DNA of 58,989 bases, taken from assembly GCA_002423285.1 (NCBI GenBank), contig DIVF01000051.1, forward strand, positions 1 through 58,989, read 5' to 3'. This DNA comes from Micavibrio sp. UBA6139 (GTDB lineage Bacteria; Pseudomonadota; Alphaproteobacteria; Micavibrionales; Micavibrionaceae). This document shows positions 8,929 through 17,406 of this stretch, one piece after another. The notes under the pieces were generated by a model. It searched no databases, was not told the DNA's origin, and saw only the letters and a program-made list of their open reading frames with translations. How positions within the stretch are numbered: the first letter of the stretch is position 1; the number at the start of each line of letters is the position of its first letter. A program made the translations under genes and the position numbers.

Positions 8929-9054
8929 TTATTTCCGAATGATCGCTGTTTGCGCCCAACCACTTGCTGTGGCACCGAATTGTGGTGTTTGTGCTGGTTT
9001 GGTTGTGGTGGACAAGACAGGTGACAGGACGGTAGTCGATTTCAACACACTCAT
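8929..9054 (-). CDS. Candidate small protein, 41 residues
   Basis: An ATG at 9054 preceded at 7 bases by GGGGGAG opens a 41-codon frame rich in Thr, Ser, Ala and Pro (starts MSVLKSTTVLSPVLS, ends AQTAIIRK). A possible promoter (TTGTGC, 17 bases, TATAGC) lies just upstream and a perfect hairpin 30 bases downstream. These signals together make it more than a chance frame. No homology is recognised and there is no clear membrane segment. Confidence 0.45.
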   Translation of the reverse strand: MSVLKSTTVLSPVLSTTTKPAQTPQFGATASGWAQTAIIRK

Positions 9055-9269
9055 TAAGATACTCCCCCATTTAAGATGCGAGGGGTTGCTATACACAGCT
9101 TTGCCGCGCTGCACAACACCCCCGATTAGTATTATGGAAGGAAAACCCTTTTTAAATGCTTAATACACGCGCCCGATGGGCAAAAAACACTTAATTCTTG
9201 CGGGTTTCCCGTGTGGTGAGTAATTTTAAAGACTGTCAAAAAAAGCTGTTTAAAAGGATCTTTTTTACA
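9055..9269. other. Mostly non-coding leader of leuC
   Basis: Contains the putative minus-strand promoter of the small gene and the leuC 5' region. I found no leader peptide with runs of Leu codons and no riboswitch I can name. AAAGGAT lies 9 bases before the leuC ATG. Confidence 0.5.
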
Positions 9270-10688
9270 ATGACCAGCGCCTCAAGCCCTGCCCGCACCC
9301 TGTATGAAAAAATCTGGGATGACCACGTCATCCACCGTGGTGAGGACGGAACCTGCCTGATCTATATCGACCGCCATCTGGTCCATGAAGTGACCAGCCC
9401 GCAAGCCTTTGAAGGCCTGCGCCATGCTGCTCGTAAAGTCCACCGCCCTGAAGCAACACTGGCCGTGGCCGATCACAACGTCCCCACCACAAATCGTGCG
9501 GAAGGTATTGCCGATCCGGAAAGCCGTTTGCAAGTGGAAACGCTCAGTGAAAACTGCAACGAATTTGGCATCAAACTTTTTGATATGGCCGATAAGCGTC
9601 AGGGCATCGTCCACATCATCGGGCCAGAGCAAGGCTTCACCCAACCCGGCATGACCATTGTGTGCGGCGACAGCCACACATCAACGCACGGCGCGTTCGG
9701 TGCGCTGGCCTTTGGTATCGGCACATCCGAAGTCGAACACGTTCTGGCCACGCAAACCCTGATCATGAAACCCGCCAAAACAATGCTGGTCCGCATTGAC
9801 GGTGAACTGCCCGTCGGTGTCACCGCCAAGGATATGATTTTGCAAGTCATCGGCACTATCGGCACTGCTGGTGGTAACGGCCATGTCATCGAATATGCAG
9901 GTGACGCTGTCCGCGCCCTGTCGATGGAAGGCCGCATGACCATGTGCAATATGTCGATTGAGGGCGGCGCACGCGCTGGTCTTGTCGCCCCCGATGAAAC
10001 CACGTTCAATTACATCAAGGGCCGCCCGATGGCCCCGAAAGAAGAATTATGGGACAAGGCTGTCAGCTATTGGAAATCCATCGCATCCGATGAGGGCGCA
10101 CGGTATGACCGCGAAGTCATTCTAAACGCCGCCGACATTGCCCCTATCGTCACCTGGGGCACCAGCCCGGAAGATGTTTTGCCAATCACGGACAATGTTC
10201 CAACACCGGAAAACGAACCAGATGAAAACAAACGCGCCGCGATGATCCGCGCCCTTGATTATATGGGCCTGACCGCTGGCATGAAATTGCAAGACGTCAC
10301 CATCGACAAAGTCTTCATCGGGTCCTGCACCAATGGCCGTATCGAAGATTTACGGGAAGTCGCCAAAATCGCGGCTGGTAAGAAAGTGGCCGCTGGTATT
10401 CAAGCCCTCATCGTTCCGGGTTCCGGATTGGTGAAGGAACAGGCGGAACAAGAAGGCCTCGATAAAATCTTCCTCGATGCCGGATTTGAATGGCGTGAAC
10501 CGGGTTGTTCGATGTGTCTGGCCATGAATGCCGACCGTTTGGAACCGGGCGAACGCTGTGCCTCAACCTCCAACCGCAATTTTGAAGGCCGTCAGGGTCG
10601 CGGGGGACGCACACACTTGATGAGCCCCGCCATGGCTGCTGCCGCCGCCATTACCGGAAAACTTAGCGATGTTCGCGATTTTTTATAA
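9270..10688 (+). CDS. leuC: 3-isopropylmalate dehydratase, large subunit
   Basis: 472 residues. With LeuD it converts 2- to 3-isopropylmalate in leucine synthesis. The aconitase fold is clear: TLYEKIWDDHVI, VADHNVPTTNR, VCGDSHTSTHGAFGALAFGIG, and the iron-sulfur ligand cysteines in GSCTNGR and PGCSMCLAMN. The ATG at 9270 has a ribosome binding site and the usual N-terminus; a TTG further upstream would add 24 atypical residues. It heads an operon; the next gene begins 12 bases later. Confidence 0.97.
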   Translation: MTSASSPARTLYEKIWDDHVIHRGEDGTCLIYIDRHLVHEVTSPQAFEGLRHAARKVHRPEATLAVADHNVPTTNRAEGIADPESRLQVETLSENCNEFGIKLFDMADKRQGIVHIIGPEQGFTQPGMTIVCGDSHTSTHGAFGALAFGIGTSEVEHVLATQTLIMKPAKTMLVRIDGELPVGVTAKDMILQVIGTIGTAGGNGHVIEYAGDAVRALSMEGRMTMCNMSIEGGARAGLVAPDETTFNYIKGRPMAPKEELWDKAVSYWKSIASDEGARYDREVILNAADIAPIVTWGTSPEDVLPITDNVPTPENEPDENKRAAMIRALDYMGLTAGMKLQDVTIDKVFIGSCTNGRIEDLREVAKIAAGKKVAAGIQALIVPGSGLVKEQAEQEGLDKIFLDAGFEWREPGCSMCLAMNADRLEPGERCASTSNRNFEGRQGRGGRTHLMSPAMAAAAAITGKLSDVRDFL

Positions 10689-10700
10689 GGAAGTAAAGAC

Positions 10701-11927
10701 ATGCCAGCCGTTGATTTCGTCGTCTATACCCTGAAAGGCCGCAGCCTGAACGCGGCCAAGACCTATTATAAAATGCAGGAAGAATTGTATGGGGATGGCA
10801 CAACAGCGGATTGGGACAGTAAAACCGCCCAAGAACGCCGTGACATCCGCAAAAACTTCTCCGATAATCTGCGCCAGAACCATCCGGACATTATCGAAGC
10901 TCTCGGCATGAACCAAACAGCCGTTCAGGTGCGCAGCTATCGCAAGGGCCAACCTCGCGCCTATACCGCCCGCCCTGAATGCTACGCCGCCATTCCGGAA
11001 CGTGATCAATTTTATATCTATTCCCATGTTGATTATAAGGGGAACCATTTCGTTCCACCGGATGCCGTTTTGCAAACGGAAAAGGAAGCAGAACTGATCG
11101 GCGGCATGTTATGGGCCGGTGGGTGGAGCACCCCCATTATGGTCGTCCCACAAAGCCGCCACGGCATTGCCTTGCCCGCTGATTTCAACGCCAAGACACA
11201 CCAGACATTAAAACAAAGCCATCTGGGCGATAACCCAAAACGCCCCTATCGCTTCTTCATGGCGGGTGGCGCGGCACTGGCAACGCTCAACCAATTGGAA
11301 CAGGACAAGGAAGTCTATAGCCAGCGTATTACGCAGCTCTTTGACGCCATCAAAAACCTGACGCCAACACTGGTTCACGAAAACGCCATTCCGGGCATCA
11401 CCGCTGCGAAGGATGTATATTTCAATTCATCCCTTTCCACCGATACCAATGGTCGGCCTGTACCGCGCATCTCCCCGCGCCGTGATGGTTCGGGTGAACC
11501 ATTGCCGCTGGCCAGTAATTCAGCCTTCACGGCCCTGCCTGCGGGACATCATGACTATGTCATCGTTCCGAACCTGACCTCTGCGCTGGGGCAGGCATTA
11601 CAGGCGGCCTTGGATGCCATTCCAGAAAACCCTGCATCCGCAGGGTTCCCGGCAAAACTTCTGAATACAGACAATGTTGTCGCAGCAGATAAGTTAGACG
11701 GTGCGTTCGGTCCATTGAACCAACCCCTCATCCGTCACTTCCGCGAAGGCATTGTTCTTGCCTATCGCGTGAACCGTGGGAAGGGCAACAACACATTCAC
11801 GCCTGCAGGCTGTACTGAGATTACCCAAGCCGCGTTTTTGTGGATGGAAAATGACCAGAACGACCGCAACGCAGGGTGTCTTCCACCACCGGCCAAGAAA
11901 AACATTCCCCCTGTGCCAAAACCATAA
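10701..11927 (+). CDS. Unknown protein inside the leu operon
   Basis: 408 residues, family not recognised. No signal peptide or membrane segments. The first 110 residues are charged and helical (LNAAKTYYKMQEELYGDGTT; TAQERRDIRKNFSDNLRQNH), the middle is mixed, and the tail is Pro/Lys-rich (LPPPAKKNIPPVPKP). GGAAG precedes the ATG at good spacing; it starts 12 bases after leuC and ends 11 bases before the HD gene, whose binding site AAAGGA touches this stop codon. Co-transcription with leuC is very likely; a role in leucine synthesis is not implied by the sequence. Confidence 0.8.
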   Translation: MPAVDFVVYTLKGRSLNAAKTYYKMQEELYGDGTTADWDSKTAQERRDIRKNFSDNLRQNHPDIIEALGMNQTAVQVRSYRKGQPRAYTARPECYAAIPERDQFYIYSHVDYKGNHFVPPDAVLQTEKEAELIGGMLWAGGWSTPIMVVPQSRHGIALPADFNAKTHQTLKQSHLGDNPKRPYRFFMAGGAALATLNQLEQDKEVYSQRITQLFDAIKNLTPTLVHENAIPGITAAKDVYFNSSLSTDTNGRPVPRISPRRDGSGEPLPLASNSAFTALPAGHHDYVIVPNLTSALGQALQAALDAIPENPASAGFPAKLLNTDNVVAADKLDGAFGPLNQPLIRHFREGIVLAYRVNRGKGNNTFTPAGCTEITQAAFLWMENDQNDRNAGCLPPPAKKNIPPVPKP

Positions 11928-11938
11928 AGGATCGCACA

Positions 11939-12673
11939 ATGACCCAACCATCCCTTCACGGCTGGCCTACTGATTTCGACGTCCGCACCGATGTTGTTTT
12001 CCATGAACAAATTAAACCGTTCATCGAAAATCAGATGAAGCTGCTGGAAATCTATGACCGCAAGCGTCAGGCAGTCAACCCGGACATCAAATACATCTTT
12101 CACGAACATGCCGAACGTGTGGCCTGTGATACGCGCAACACCTGCGCCCTTTTAGGCCTGCCTGAAAACGTTCAGGAAAATATGTACTGGGCGATGCTGG
12201 TGCATGATGCCGGAAAGCGCGTCCTTCCGATTGAGGTTTGGGATTCACCGGAAAAACCAACCGGCGACACCATGAAATTCCGCCGCAGCCATGTTGACCT
12301 CGGCCTTGATATTGTGCGTGAAGAACTGGGCGATTTAAAACATCCCTTCGTTGATTTGATGGTCGATATCATGGTCAACCACCACGAAAAAATGGACGGC
12401 ACAGGCGAACATAATTTGCCCGGCGAACAACTTTCCATGCCGGTGCGTCTGGCCTGCATCGTTGAAAGCTATGACGGCTACACCATCCCCCGCCCCCATT
12501 TCGGCGAACGCGATATTTCTCCGTCCGCCGTTTTAGAAAAAATGCGCAGCGAACCCGGCAAAGGTGCGGCCATGTTCGACATGGCTTTATTCGAAGCCTT
12601 CGCCACCATGAAATTAAAATCCACCCCGGCACTGTCCAAAAAACCAATGCCCCAAATGGAAACCGAAAGATAA
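11939..12673 (+). CDS. HD-domain protein, degenerate HD-GYP
   Basis: 244 residues, probably a metal-dependent phosphohydrolase. Ligand candidates appear in order: HEHAER (55-60), the HD pair H89/D90 in VHDAGK, H118, and HHE (148-150). The segment after HHE reads DGTGEHNLPGEQL (153-165), like the DGxGYPxGL motif of HD-GYP cyclic-di-GMP phosphodiesterases but with GYP replaced by GEHNLP; RLACIVESYDGYTIPR also follows the HD-GYP pattern. Cyclic-di-GMP as substrate is therefore doubtful. There is no sensor domain. Translation is probably coupled to the upstream unknown gene. Confidence 0.82.
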   Translation: MTQPSLHGWPTDFDVRTDVVFHEQIKPFIENQMKLLEIYDRKRQAVNPDIKYIFHEHAERVACDTRNTCALLGLPENVQENMYWAMLVHDAGKRVLPIEVWDSPEKPTGDTMKFRRSHVDLGLDIVREELGDLKHPFVDLMVDIMVNHHEKMDGTGEHNLPGEQLSMPVRLACIVESYDGYTIPRPHFGERDISPSAVLEKMRSEPGKGAAMFDMALFEAFATMKLKSTPALSKKPMPQMETER

Positions 12674-12683
12674 GAAAAAGAAT

Positions 12684-12720
12684 GGGGTCGAAGGGGGTAA
12701 TACCCCCTTCAAACGACCCC
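12684..12720. repeat. G-rich palindrome, copy 3
   Basis: Core arms GAAGGGGGTA and TACCCCCTTC around a single A; outer bases GGGGTC and GACCCC extend the pairing with a short bulge. It lies within the leu operon between the HD gene and leuD and may modulate read-through. Confidence 0.7.
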
Positions 12721-12744
12721 TAAAACCTTACACTGAGGAAAAAA

Positions 12745-13347
12745 ATGAAACCCTTTACAACCTTAACGGCCATTGCCGCTCCCCTGCCGATGATGAATGT
12801 CGATACGGATATGATTATCCCGAAGCAGTTCCTGCGCACGATTAAACGCACGGGGCTTGGCATCAATCTGTTCAATGACATGCGCTATGATGAGCAAGGA
12901 AAGCCGCTGGCGAATTTTGTTTTGAACCGGGAGCCATTCACACGCGCCAATATTCTGGTGACGGGTGAGAATTTCGGGTGTGGGTCTTCGCGCGAACATG
13001 CGCCGTGGGCGTTGCTGGATTTTGGTCTGCGCTGTGTCATCGCACCGAGCTACGCTGATATTTTCTACAATAACTGCTTTAAGAACGGCATTTTGCCGAT
13101 CATCCTGCCGCAGGACCAGATTGATGAGATTATGGCCCGCATTACAGAACAACCGGGTGCGGAAGTGACCATTGATCTGCCGGAACAAAAAATTATCAGC
13201 GGGAATAAGACCTATGCGTTTGATGTGGAACCGTTCCGTAAAAACTGTCTGGTGCATGGGTTGGATGATATTGGCCTGACCCTGGAAAAGGCCAAGGCCA
13301 TCGAAACCTATGAAGAAACCCGCCAGAAACAAAAAGCTTGGATGTAA
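12745..13347 (+). CDS. leuD: 3-isopropylmalate dehydratase, small subunit
   Basis: 200 residues. Swivel-domain partner of LeuC. Typical features: PMMNVDTDMIIPKQFL near the N-terminus, FGCGSSREHAPWAL, and NNCFKNGILPI. GAGGA is well placed before the ATG. It is separated from leuC by two unrelated genes and a palindrome, unusual since the two subunits must be made together. leuB follows after 12 bases. Confidence 0.97.
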   Translation: MKPFTTLTAIAAPLPMMNVDTDMIIPKQFLRTIKRTGLGINLFNDMRYDEQGKPLANFVLNREPFTRANILVTGENFGCGSSREHAPWALLDFGLRCVIAPSYADIFYNNCFKNGILPIILPQDQIDEIMARITEQPGAEVTIDLPEQKIISGNKTYAFDVEPFRKNCLVHGLDDIGLTLEKAKAIETYEETRQKQKAWM

Positions 13348-13359
13348 GGAGCCTTTAAC

Positions 13360-14484
13360 ATGACCAACACACACCATTCCCTCGTTATCCTGCCCGGCGA
13401 TGGCATCGGCCATGAAGTGATGGCAGAAGTCAAAAAAATCATTCAATGGGTCGAAGCCAACACAGATTTATCATTTGAAATCACCGAAGACCATCTGGGT
13501 GGAACGGCGATTGATGCCTATGGCGTGCCGCTGTCCGATGAAACATTGGAAAAATGCCGGAAAGCCGATGCGGTTTTGCTCGGCGCGGTCGGCGGCCCGA
13601 AATGGGATAATGTTGATTACAGCATCCGCCCGGAAGCAGGTCTTTTGAAACTGCGTAAAGAGTTAGGCCTGTTCGCCAATCTGCGCCCGGCGATTGTGTT
13701 TGATCCGCTGGTTGATGCCTCCAGCCTAAAACCCGAAATCGTCAAGGGTCTGGACATTATGATTGTCCGCGAATTGACCGGCGGCGTTTATTTCGGTGAA
13801 CCGCGCGGTATTGAAGACCTCGGCAACGGCGAACGCCGCGGGGTAAATACGCAAGTCTATACCACATCTGAAATCCACCGCGTGGCCCGCGTGGCCTTTG
13901 AACTGGCCCGCAAGCGTCATAACCGCGTGACATCATGCGAAAAGGCCAACGTCATGGAATCGGGCAAGATGTGGCGCGAAGATGTCACCGCACTGCATGC
14001 GGCTGAATACGCCGATGTGGAACTGTCCCATATGTACGCTGATAACTGCGCCATGCAGTTGCTGCGCAACCCGAAACAATTCGATGTGATTGTCACGGAT
14101 AATTTATTCGGCGACATTCTGTCTGATGAAGCCAGCATGCTGACTGGGTCACTGGGCATGCTCCCCTCCGCCTCCCTTGGCGCAGCCGATGAAAATGGCA
14201 AGCGCCTGGCGCTTTATGAACCCGTCCACGGCTCTGCCCCCGATATCGCGGGCCAAGGCAAAGCCAACCCTCTGGCGGCCATCCTGTCCTTCGCCATGGC
14301 TCTGCGCTATTCCTTCCACCGTGGCGACATCGCCGAACAAATCGAATGGGCGGTTGAAGACGTTCTCTCAAGCGGCACCCGCACCCCAGATGTTATGGCT
14401 CCGGATTGTACATTGGTGGGCACCGCACAGATGGGCGATGCCCTGATCGCCAACCTTACACGGTTAAAAGCCGAAGCCGCCTAA
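13360..14484 (+). CDS. leuB: 3-isopropylmalate dehydrogenase
   Basis: 374 residues. NAD-dependent oxidative decarboxylation of 3-isopropylmalate. Signatures: LPGDGIGHEVM, LLGAVGGPKWDN, RELTGGVYFGEPRG, VTDNLFGDILSDEASMLTG and EPVHGSAPDIAGQGKANP. AAGGAG lies 9 bases before the ATG. Last gene of the leu operon, followed by a repeat-like palindrome and a strong terminator. Confidence 0.98.
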   Translation: MTNTHHSLVILPGDGIGHEVMAEVKKIIQWVEANTDLSFEITEDHLGGTAIDAYGVPLSDETLEKCRKADAVLLGAVGGPKWDNVDYSIRPEAGLLKLRKELGLFANLRPAIVFDPLVDASSLKPEIVKGLDIMIVRELTGGVYFGEPRGIEDLGNGERRGVNTQVYTTSEIHRVARVAFELARKRHNRVTSCEKANVMESGKMWREDVTALHAAEYADVELSHMYADNCAMQLLRNPKQFDVIVTDNLFGDILSDEASMLTGSLGMLPSASLGAADENGKRLALYEPVHGSAPDIAGQGKANPLAAILSFAMALRYSFHRGDIAEQIEWAVEDVLSSGTRTPDVMAPDCTLVGTAQMGDALIANLTRLKAEAA

Positions 14485-14500
14485 CCACCCGCCTCGCCCC

Positions 14501-14539
14501 TGTCATCACCGCCTTGAGCGGGGATCCAGAGGGATGACA
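14501..14539. repeat. TGTCATC...GATGACA intergenic palindrome
   Basis: Imperfect palindrome beginning TGTCATCACCG and ending GGGATGACA with GCGGGGATCC inside. It resembles the widespread alphaproteobacterial intergenic repeats of the GTCATCCCCGC...GGATCC type. Only one copy is in this window. Confidence 0.55.
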
Positions 14540-14542
14540 AGA

Positions 14543-14577
14543 GATAAAAAAAGGCCCCGGAAAACCGGGGCCTTTTG
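14543..14577. terminator. Bidirectional terminator
   Basis: AAGGCCCCGG (14551-14560) and CCGGGGCCTT (14565-14574) with loop AAAA. The A-run before it gives a long T-run for the pilin transcript on the minus strand; TTTT follows for leuB on the plus strand. Confidence 0.92.
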
Positions 14578-14598
14578 AATTTCAGATATCAGGTTAAA

Positions 14599-15351
14599 TT
14601 AACCTTGGATACGGATATACAAGTTACAGTTTGCCGCACCATTCAACTCATTATAAACTTGACCGTTAATGCAAGCGGTAGCACCACCAGAGAGAACAGA
14701 GCCCGTATTCGGATTGCCATCATCGACTTTAGAATCAATCCGAGATGCTTGGTTAGCTGTAATAGAACCAGTTGCAGGCATAGCAAGGTTTGGAGCATTA
14801 CTGAGTGTCAAGTAATGACCATTTCGAACGGCGTTTGCTGTACCGCCAACCTGGCTTGTCAAAAGAGCGCCACCACCAGTGTAGCCAATCATAAACCCGC
14901 CAGTAATCTTAGCTGCCGGGAAGCACTGACCCCATGCACCACAAGCCGTTCCAAGCGCGCCAGCATTAATACCCGTTAACACATCAGCCTTCGCCAACTG
15001 AACAAAGTACCCTTGTGCTTCAACACCAGGGGCCGCACCAGGTGCTGTTGAAAGACGTCCATCACCATTACCAGCTGCAGCGCTACATGCACCAGCTGTA
15101 CAATCTGGCAAACGTGTCGTGGCATTCAAGAGGTCGCCTGGCAACCCGCTATACATATCGCGGAATGTTGATGTCGCGGCATCCATCCCCTTGACCTGAG
15201 CAACAGTCGATGTGATCTGTGCGTTGTTAATCAATTCCTGACCCTTCAGAACACCACCGATCAACAGACCGATAATGATCATCACGACAGCCAATTCGAC
15301 GAGCGTAAAGCCCGCCTGGGACCGGACAGCTGTTAAGCTTTGTCTAGACAT
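14599..15351 (-). CDS. Type IV prepilin (major pilin candidate)
   Basis: 250 residues. A 14-residue basic leader ends in Gly, followed by FTLVELAVVMIIIGLLIGG: a prepilin peptidase site with the conserved Glu at +5 and an N-methylated Phe expected. A Gly/Ala-rich globular domain with several Cys (CTAGAC; ACGAWGQC; ACINGQ) and a YSGLPGDL segment follows. AAGGAG lies 7 bases before the ATG; the frame is open for 62 codons upstream but lacks signals. A TATAAT box lies about 95 bases upstream. It is the only prepilin in the window, at the end of the pilus locus, with its own terminator, consistent with the major subunit. Confidence 0.93.
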   Translation of the reverse strand: MSRQSLTAVRSQAGFTLVELAVVMIIIGLLIGGVLKGQELINNAQITSTVAQVKGMDAATSTFRDMYSGLPGDLLNATTRLPDCTAGACSAAAGNGDGRLSTAPGAAPGVEAQGYFVQLAKADVLTGINAGALGTACGAWGQCFPAAKITGGFMIGYTGGGALLTSQVGGTANAVRNGHYLTLSNAPNLAMPATGSITANQASRIDSKVDDGNPNTGSVLSGGATACINGQVYNELNGAANCNLYIRIQG

Positions 15352-15444
15352 AGTTTTCTCCTTAAAGAGTGTTTTGTAAGAACATGCACACAACTGCGCA
15401 GGCCCCTTTTGAACAAGGTTATGAGTTTTGCGACTCGCTGGAAA

Positions 15445-15450
15445 ATTATA
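15445..15450 (-). promoter_or_regulatory. -10 box of the pilin promoter
   Basis: Perfect TATAAT on the minus strand, about 95 bases before the pilin ATG. The -35 region is poor (TTTTAT at 16-base spacing), as for an activated promoter; the neighbouring AraC-type regulator is the obvious candidate. No sigma-54 type GG/GC pair was seen. Confidence 0.45.
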
Positions 15451-15481
15451 CACGCAACCCGCGCGTATAAAAGCCCCTAAC

Positions 15482-15511
15482 CTGTTCAGAATGATGGAAT
15501 TTCCTGAACAG
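15482..15511. promoter_or_regulatory. Inverted repeat between AraC gene and pilin
   Basis: CTGTTCAG (15482-15489) and CTGAACAG (15504-15511) are perfect inverted repeats 14 bases apart, about 30-60 bases upstream of the pilin -10 box. It could be an operator for the adjacent regulator or the end hairpin of its gene; no T-run supports the latter. Confidence 0.4.
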
Positions 15512-15567
15512 AGGGTTAATTTCTGATGCCTAAACAACTCAAATTAACAGGCTGAGTAGATAGTTTA

Positions 15568-16638
15568 TCATAATGTTTCTTTATTTTTCGTATGCAGGGC
15601 ACGGAACTGTCCAGGGCTGACATTTTCCAGCTCCTTGAAAACGCGGTTGAAGGATGCGATGGAGTTAAAGCCCACCTCCTCTGCGATGGTTTTGATTGCA
15701 CCGTCCGTTTCCAAAAGCAACCGCTTGGCATCCGCGACGCGCAATTCATTAAATAATTGCGGCAGGGTTTTGCCGAAATGCTGGTTAATAATGCGTGAAA
15801 TAATTGTTTCCGAAACCCCCAGCTCCTTCGCCAGATTGACGCGGTTATAGGTTGGCTCCTGATACACTTTTTCAAGATTTAAAAGATTTTCAATACGTTC
15901 CGCGATCTTCTTATCATCGGCGCTAAACTCACTGCGTACCGCCGCGCGCTCAATCAGGCGCACCGCCTGCGGATAAATCCGGAACAGACTGGTTCCTGCC
16001 AGATAGACAAAACCAAGCCCCCAGATGGTTCGAATAACCCGCGCATCTTCCAATGACAAGGCATTGGTCAACCCCAGCAACATTGTGCCCAGAAAAAAGA
16101 GATTGAGAAGAACCAACGCCAGAATTAACCAGTAACGCGCCCGCCCCGCTGGCTCCAAGGACAGCCGCTGCAAAAGTGGCCGTTGCCACCACATCGCCAT
16201 CAAACTGATAATACCGGCCAGTAACCCGGTCAGGATCAACCAATCATACAACATGCCATCATCAAAAACGCGCGCCAGAAGAATGCCCGCCATAAAGGCC
16301 AGCGGCACCAAGGCCAGCAGCCAGAAACTGCGTAAAGGTGGCGCCTCCGTAATCCGCGCAATCTGGATCATCAGCAAAACGCTGAGCGGTGGGCCAGAGA
16401 ACCACAGCGCCCACGACACAAGGTCATAATGCGTGAATAATTCACCGACAAACCGTTCAGAAAACCCGGTGAAGAAGGCCGCGCCCAGCATCAGAAAATA
16501 TGCAAACGGCAGTAAAACCCGAAGCAATCCCCCGGCACGAAAGGCAATATAAACCAGAATATAGACACACTGAACCAGCCCGATCAGTGACAGGATTTCA
16601 GGAACAGTGAATTGCAGGTTTTGAAGATAATCACCCAT
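15568..16638 (-). CDS. Membrane-spanning AraC-family regulator
   Basis: 356 residues. The first ~230 contain about seven hydrophobic segments; the last ~110 form an AraC-type double helix-turn-helix (VNLAKELGVSETIISRIINQ, then IKTIAEEVGFNSIASFNRVF, ending ENVSPGQFRA). A DNA-binding domain on a seven-helix membrane module suggests direct membrane signalling. It lies immediately upstream of the pilin in the same direction and probably controls it. Its start is 19 bases from the previous gene's end; there is no good ribosome binding site. Confidence 0.88.
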   Translation of the reverse strand: MGDYLQNLQFTVPEILSLIGLVQCVYILVYIAFRAGGLLRVLLPFAYFLMLGAAFFTGFSERFVGELFTHYDLVSWALWFSGPPLSVLLMIQIARITEAPPLRSFWLLALVPLAFMAGILLARVFDDGMLYDWLILTGLLAGIISLMAMWWQRPLLQRLSLEPAGRARYWLILALVLLNLFFLGTMLLGLTNALSLEDARVIRTIWGLGFVYLAGTSLFRIYPQAVRLIERAAVRSEFSADDKKIAERIENLLNLEKVYQEPTYNRVNLAKELGVSETIISRIINQHFGKTLPQLFNELRVADAKRLLLETDGAIKTIAEEVGFNSIASFNRVFKELENVSPGQFRALHTKNKETL

Positions 16639-16657
16639 AGGATCAATAATATAGCGT

Positions 16658-17389
16658 TTAACGCGTCTTCGTACAGAGGTCGTTTTGCGCGGCCTGTACA
16701 GGTGTTAAAATGCGATCACAGATATAATTGCGCAAAAACAGGATTTCAGGTGGCGACAGATTATCAATCTCACTGGTGAGCGTGCTCATCATCACGGCGT
16801 AAGCGGCTTCCTTCTGTCCTCCTGCATTCATCACCAGGGCTGGCATCTGCCGCGCCCATAATGGCAAATCATCGCGCGGTAAATTGGCTAGCTTATTGGC
16901 AAGGTCCAATGCACGTTGCAGATCATTCTGTTCAAAGCGCGCCAAATACACCGCCTGTGCCAGCCAACGCCATTTTTGCGGTTCTGGCCGCTGCCCAATC
17001 ACTTCCAGATAATCAATGATTGGTGTTAAATCGCTTTTGTCCTGTGTCGCACCATAATAATAGGCCGCAAGTGAGGGAACAAAATTAGAGTTGGGATCCA
17101 GATGATCCGCGAGGAATAACCACCCCTTCAACGTATCGTAATTATATTCAGACAATGGCTTTGTTGAATCTGTTGCGTTGCCAATATTTTGCAGCATCAA
17201 GCCCGTCAGGCGATAGGCGAATTGCGCATCGCCCAGCGCCATTCCGGCTGCGTTATTCTGTGATGGCACCGGCGGAACGTTACCCCATATGGGGCGCATG
17301 GATTTTGTCTGTAACCAGAACGCAATGTTCAGGACCAGAAACGATAAAAAGATAATGTATAAAGCGGCAGAACCAAAACGGGTGCTCAT
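16658..17389 (-). CDS. Membrane-anchored TPR-like protein of the pilus locus
   Basis: 243 residues. One N-terminal membrane helix (ALYIIFLSFLVLNIAFWLQ, about 9-27), then a soluble, mostly helical, Trp/Tyr/Leu-rich part with TPR-like spacing (KGWLFLADHLDPNSNF; WLAQAVYLARFEQNDLQRAL; PALVMNAGGQKEAAYAVMM), likely periplasmic. It starts 17 bases after the ABC permease ends. Its position recalls PilG of Myxococcus xanthus, which works with ABC proteins PilH and PilI; that parallel rests on context only. Confidence 0.8.
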   Translation of the reverse strand: MSTRFGSAALYIIFLSFLVLNIAFWLQTKSMRPIWGNVPPVPSQNNAAGMALGDAQFAYRLTGLMLQNIGNATDSTKPLSEYNYDTLKGWLFLADHLDPNSNFVPSLAAYYYGATQDKSDLTPIIDYLEVIGQRPEPQKWRWLAQAVYLARFEQNDLQRALDLANKLANLPRDDLPLWARQMPALVMNAGGQKEAAYAVMMSTLTSEIDNLSPPEILFLRNYICDRILTPVQAAQNDLCTKTR

Positions 17390-17406
17390 ATGCGGCCCCT
17401 GCTCCC

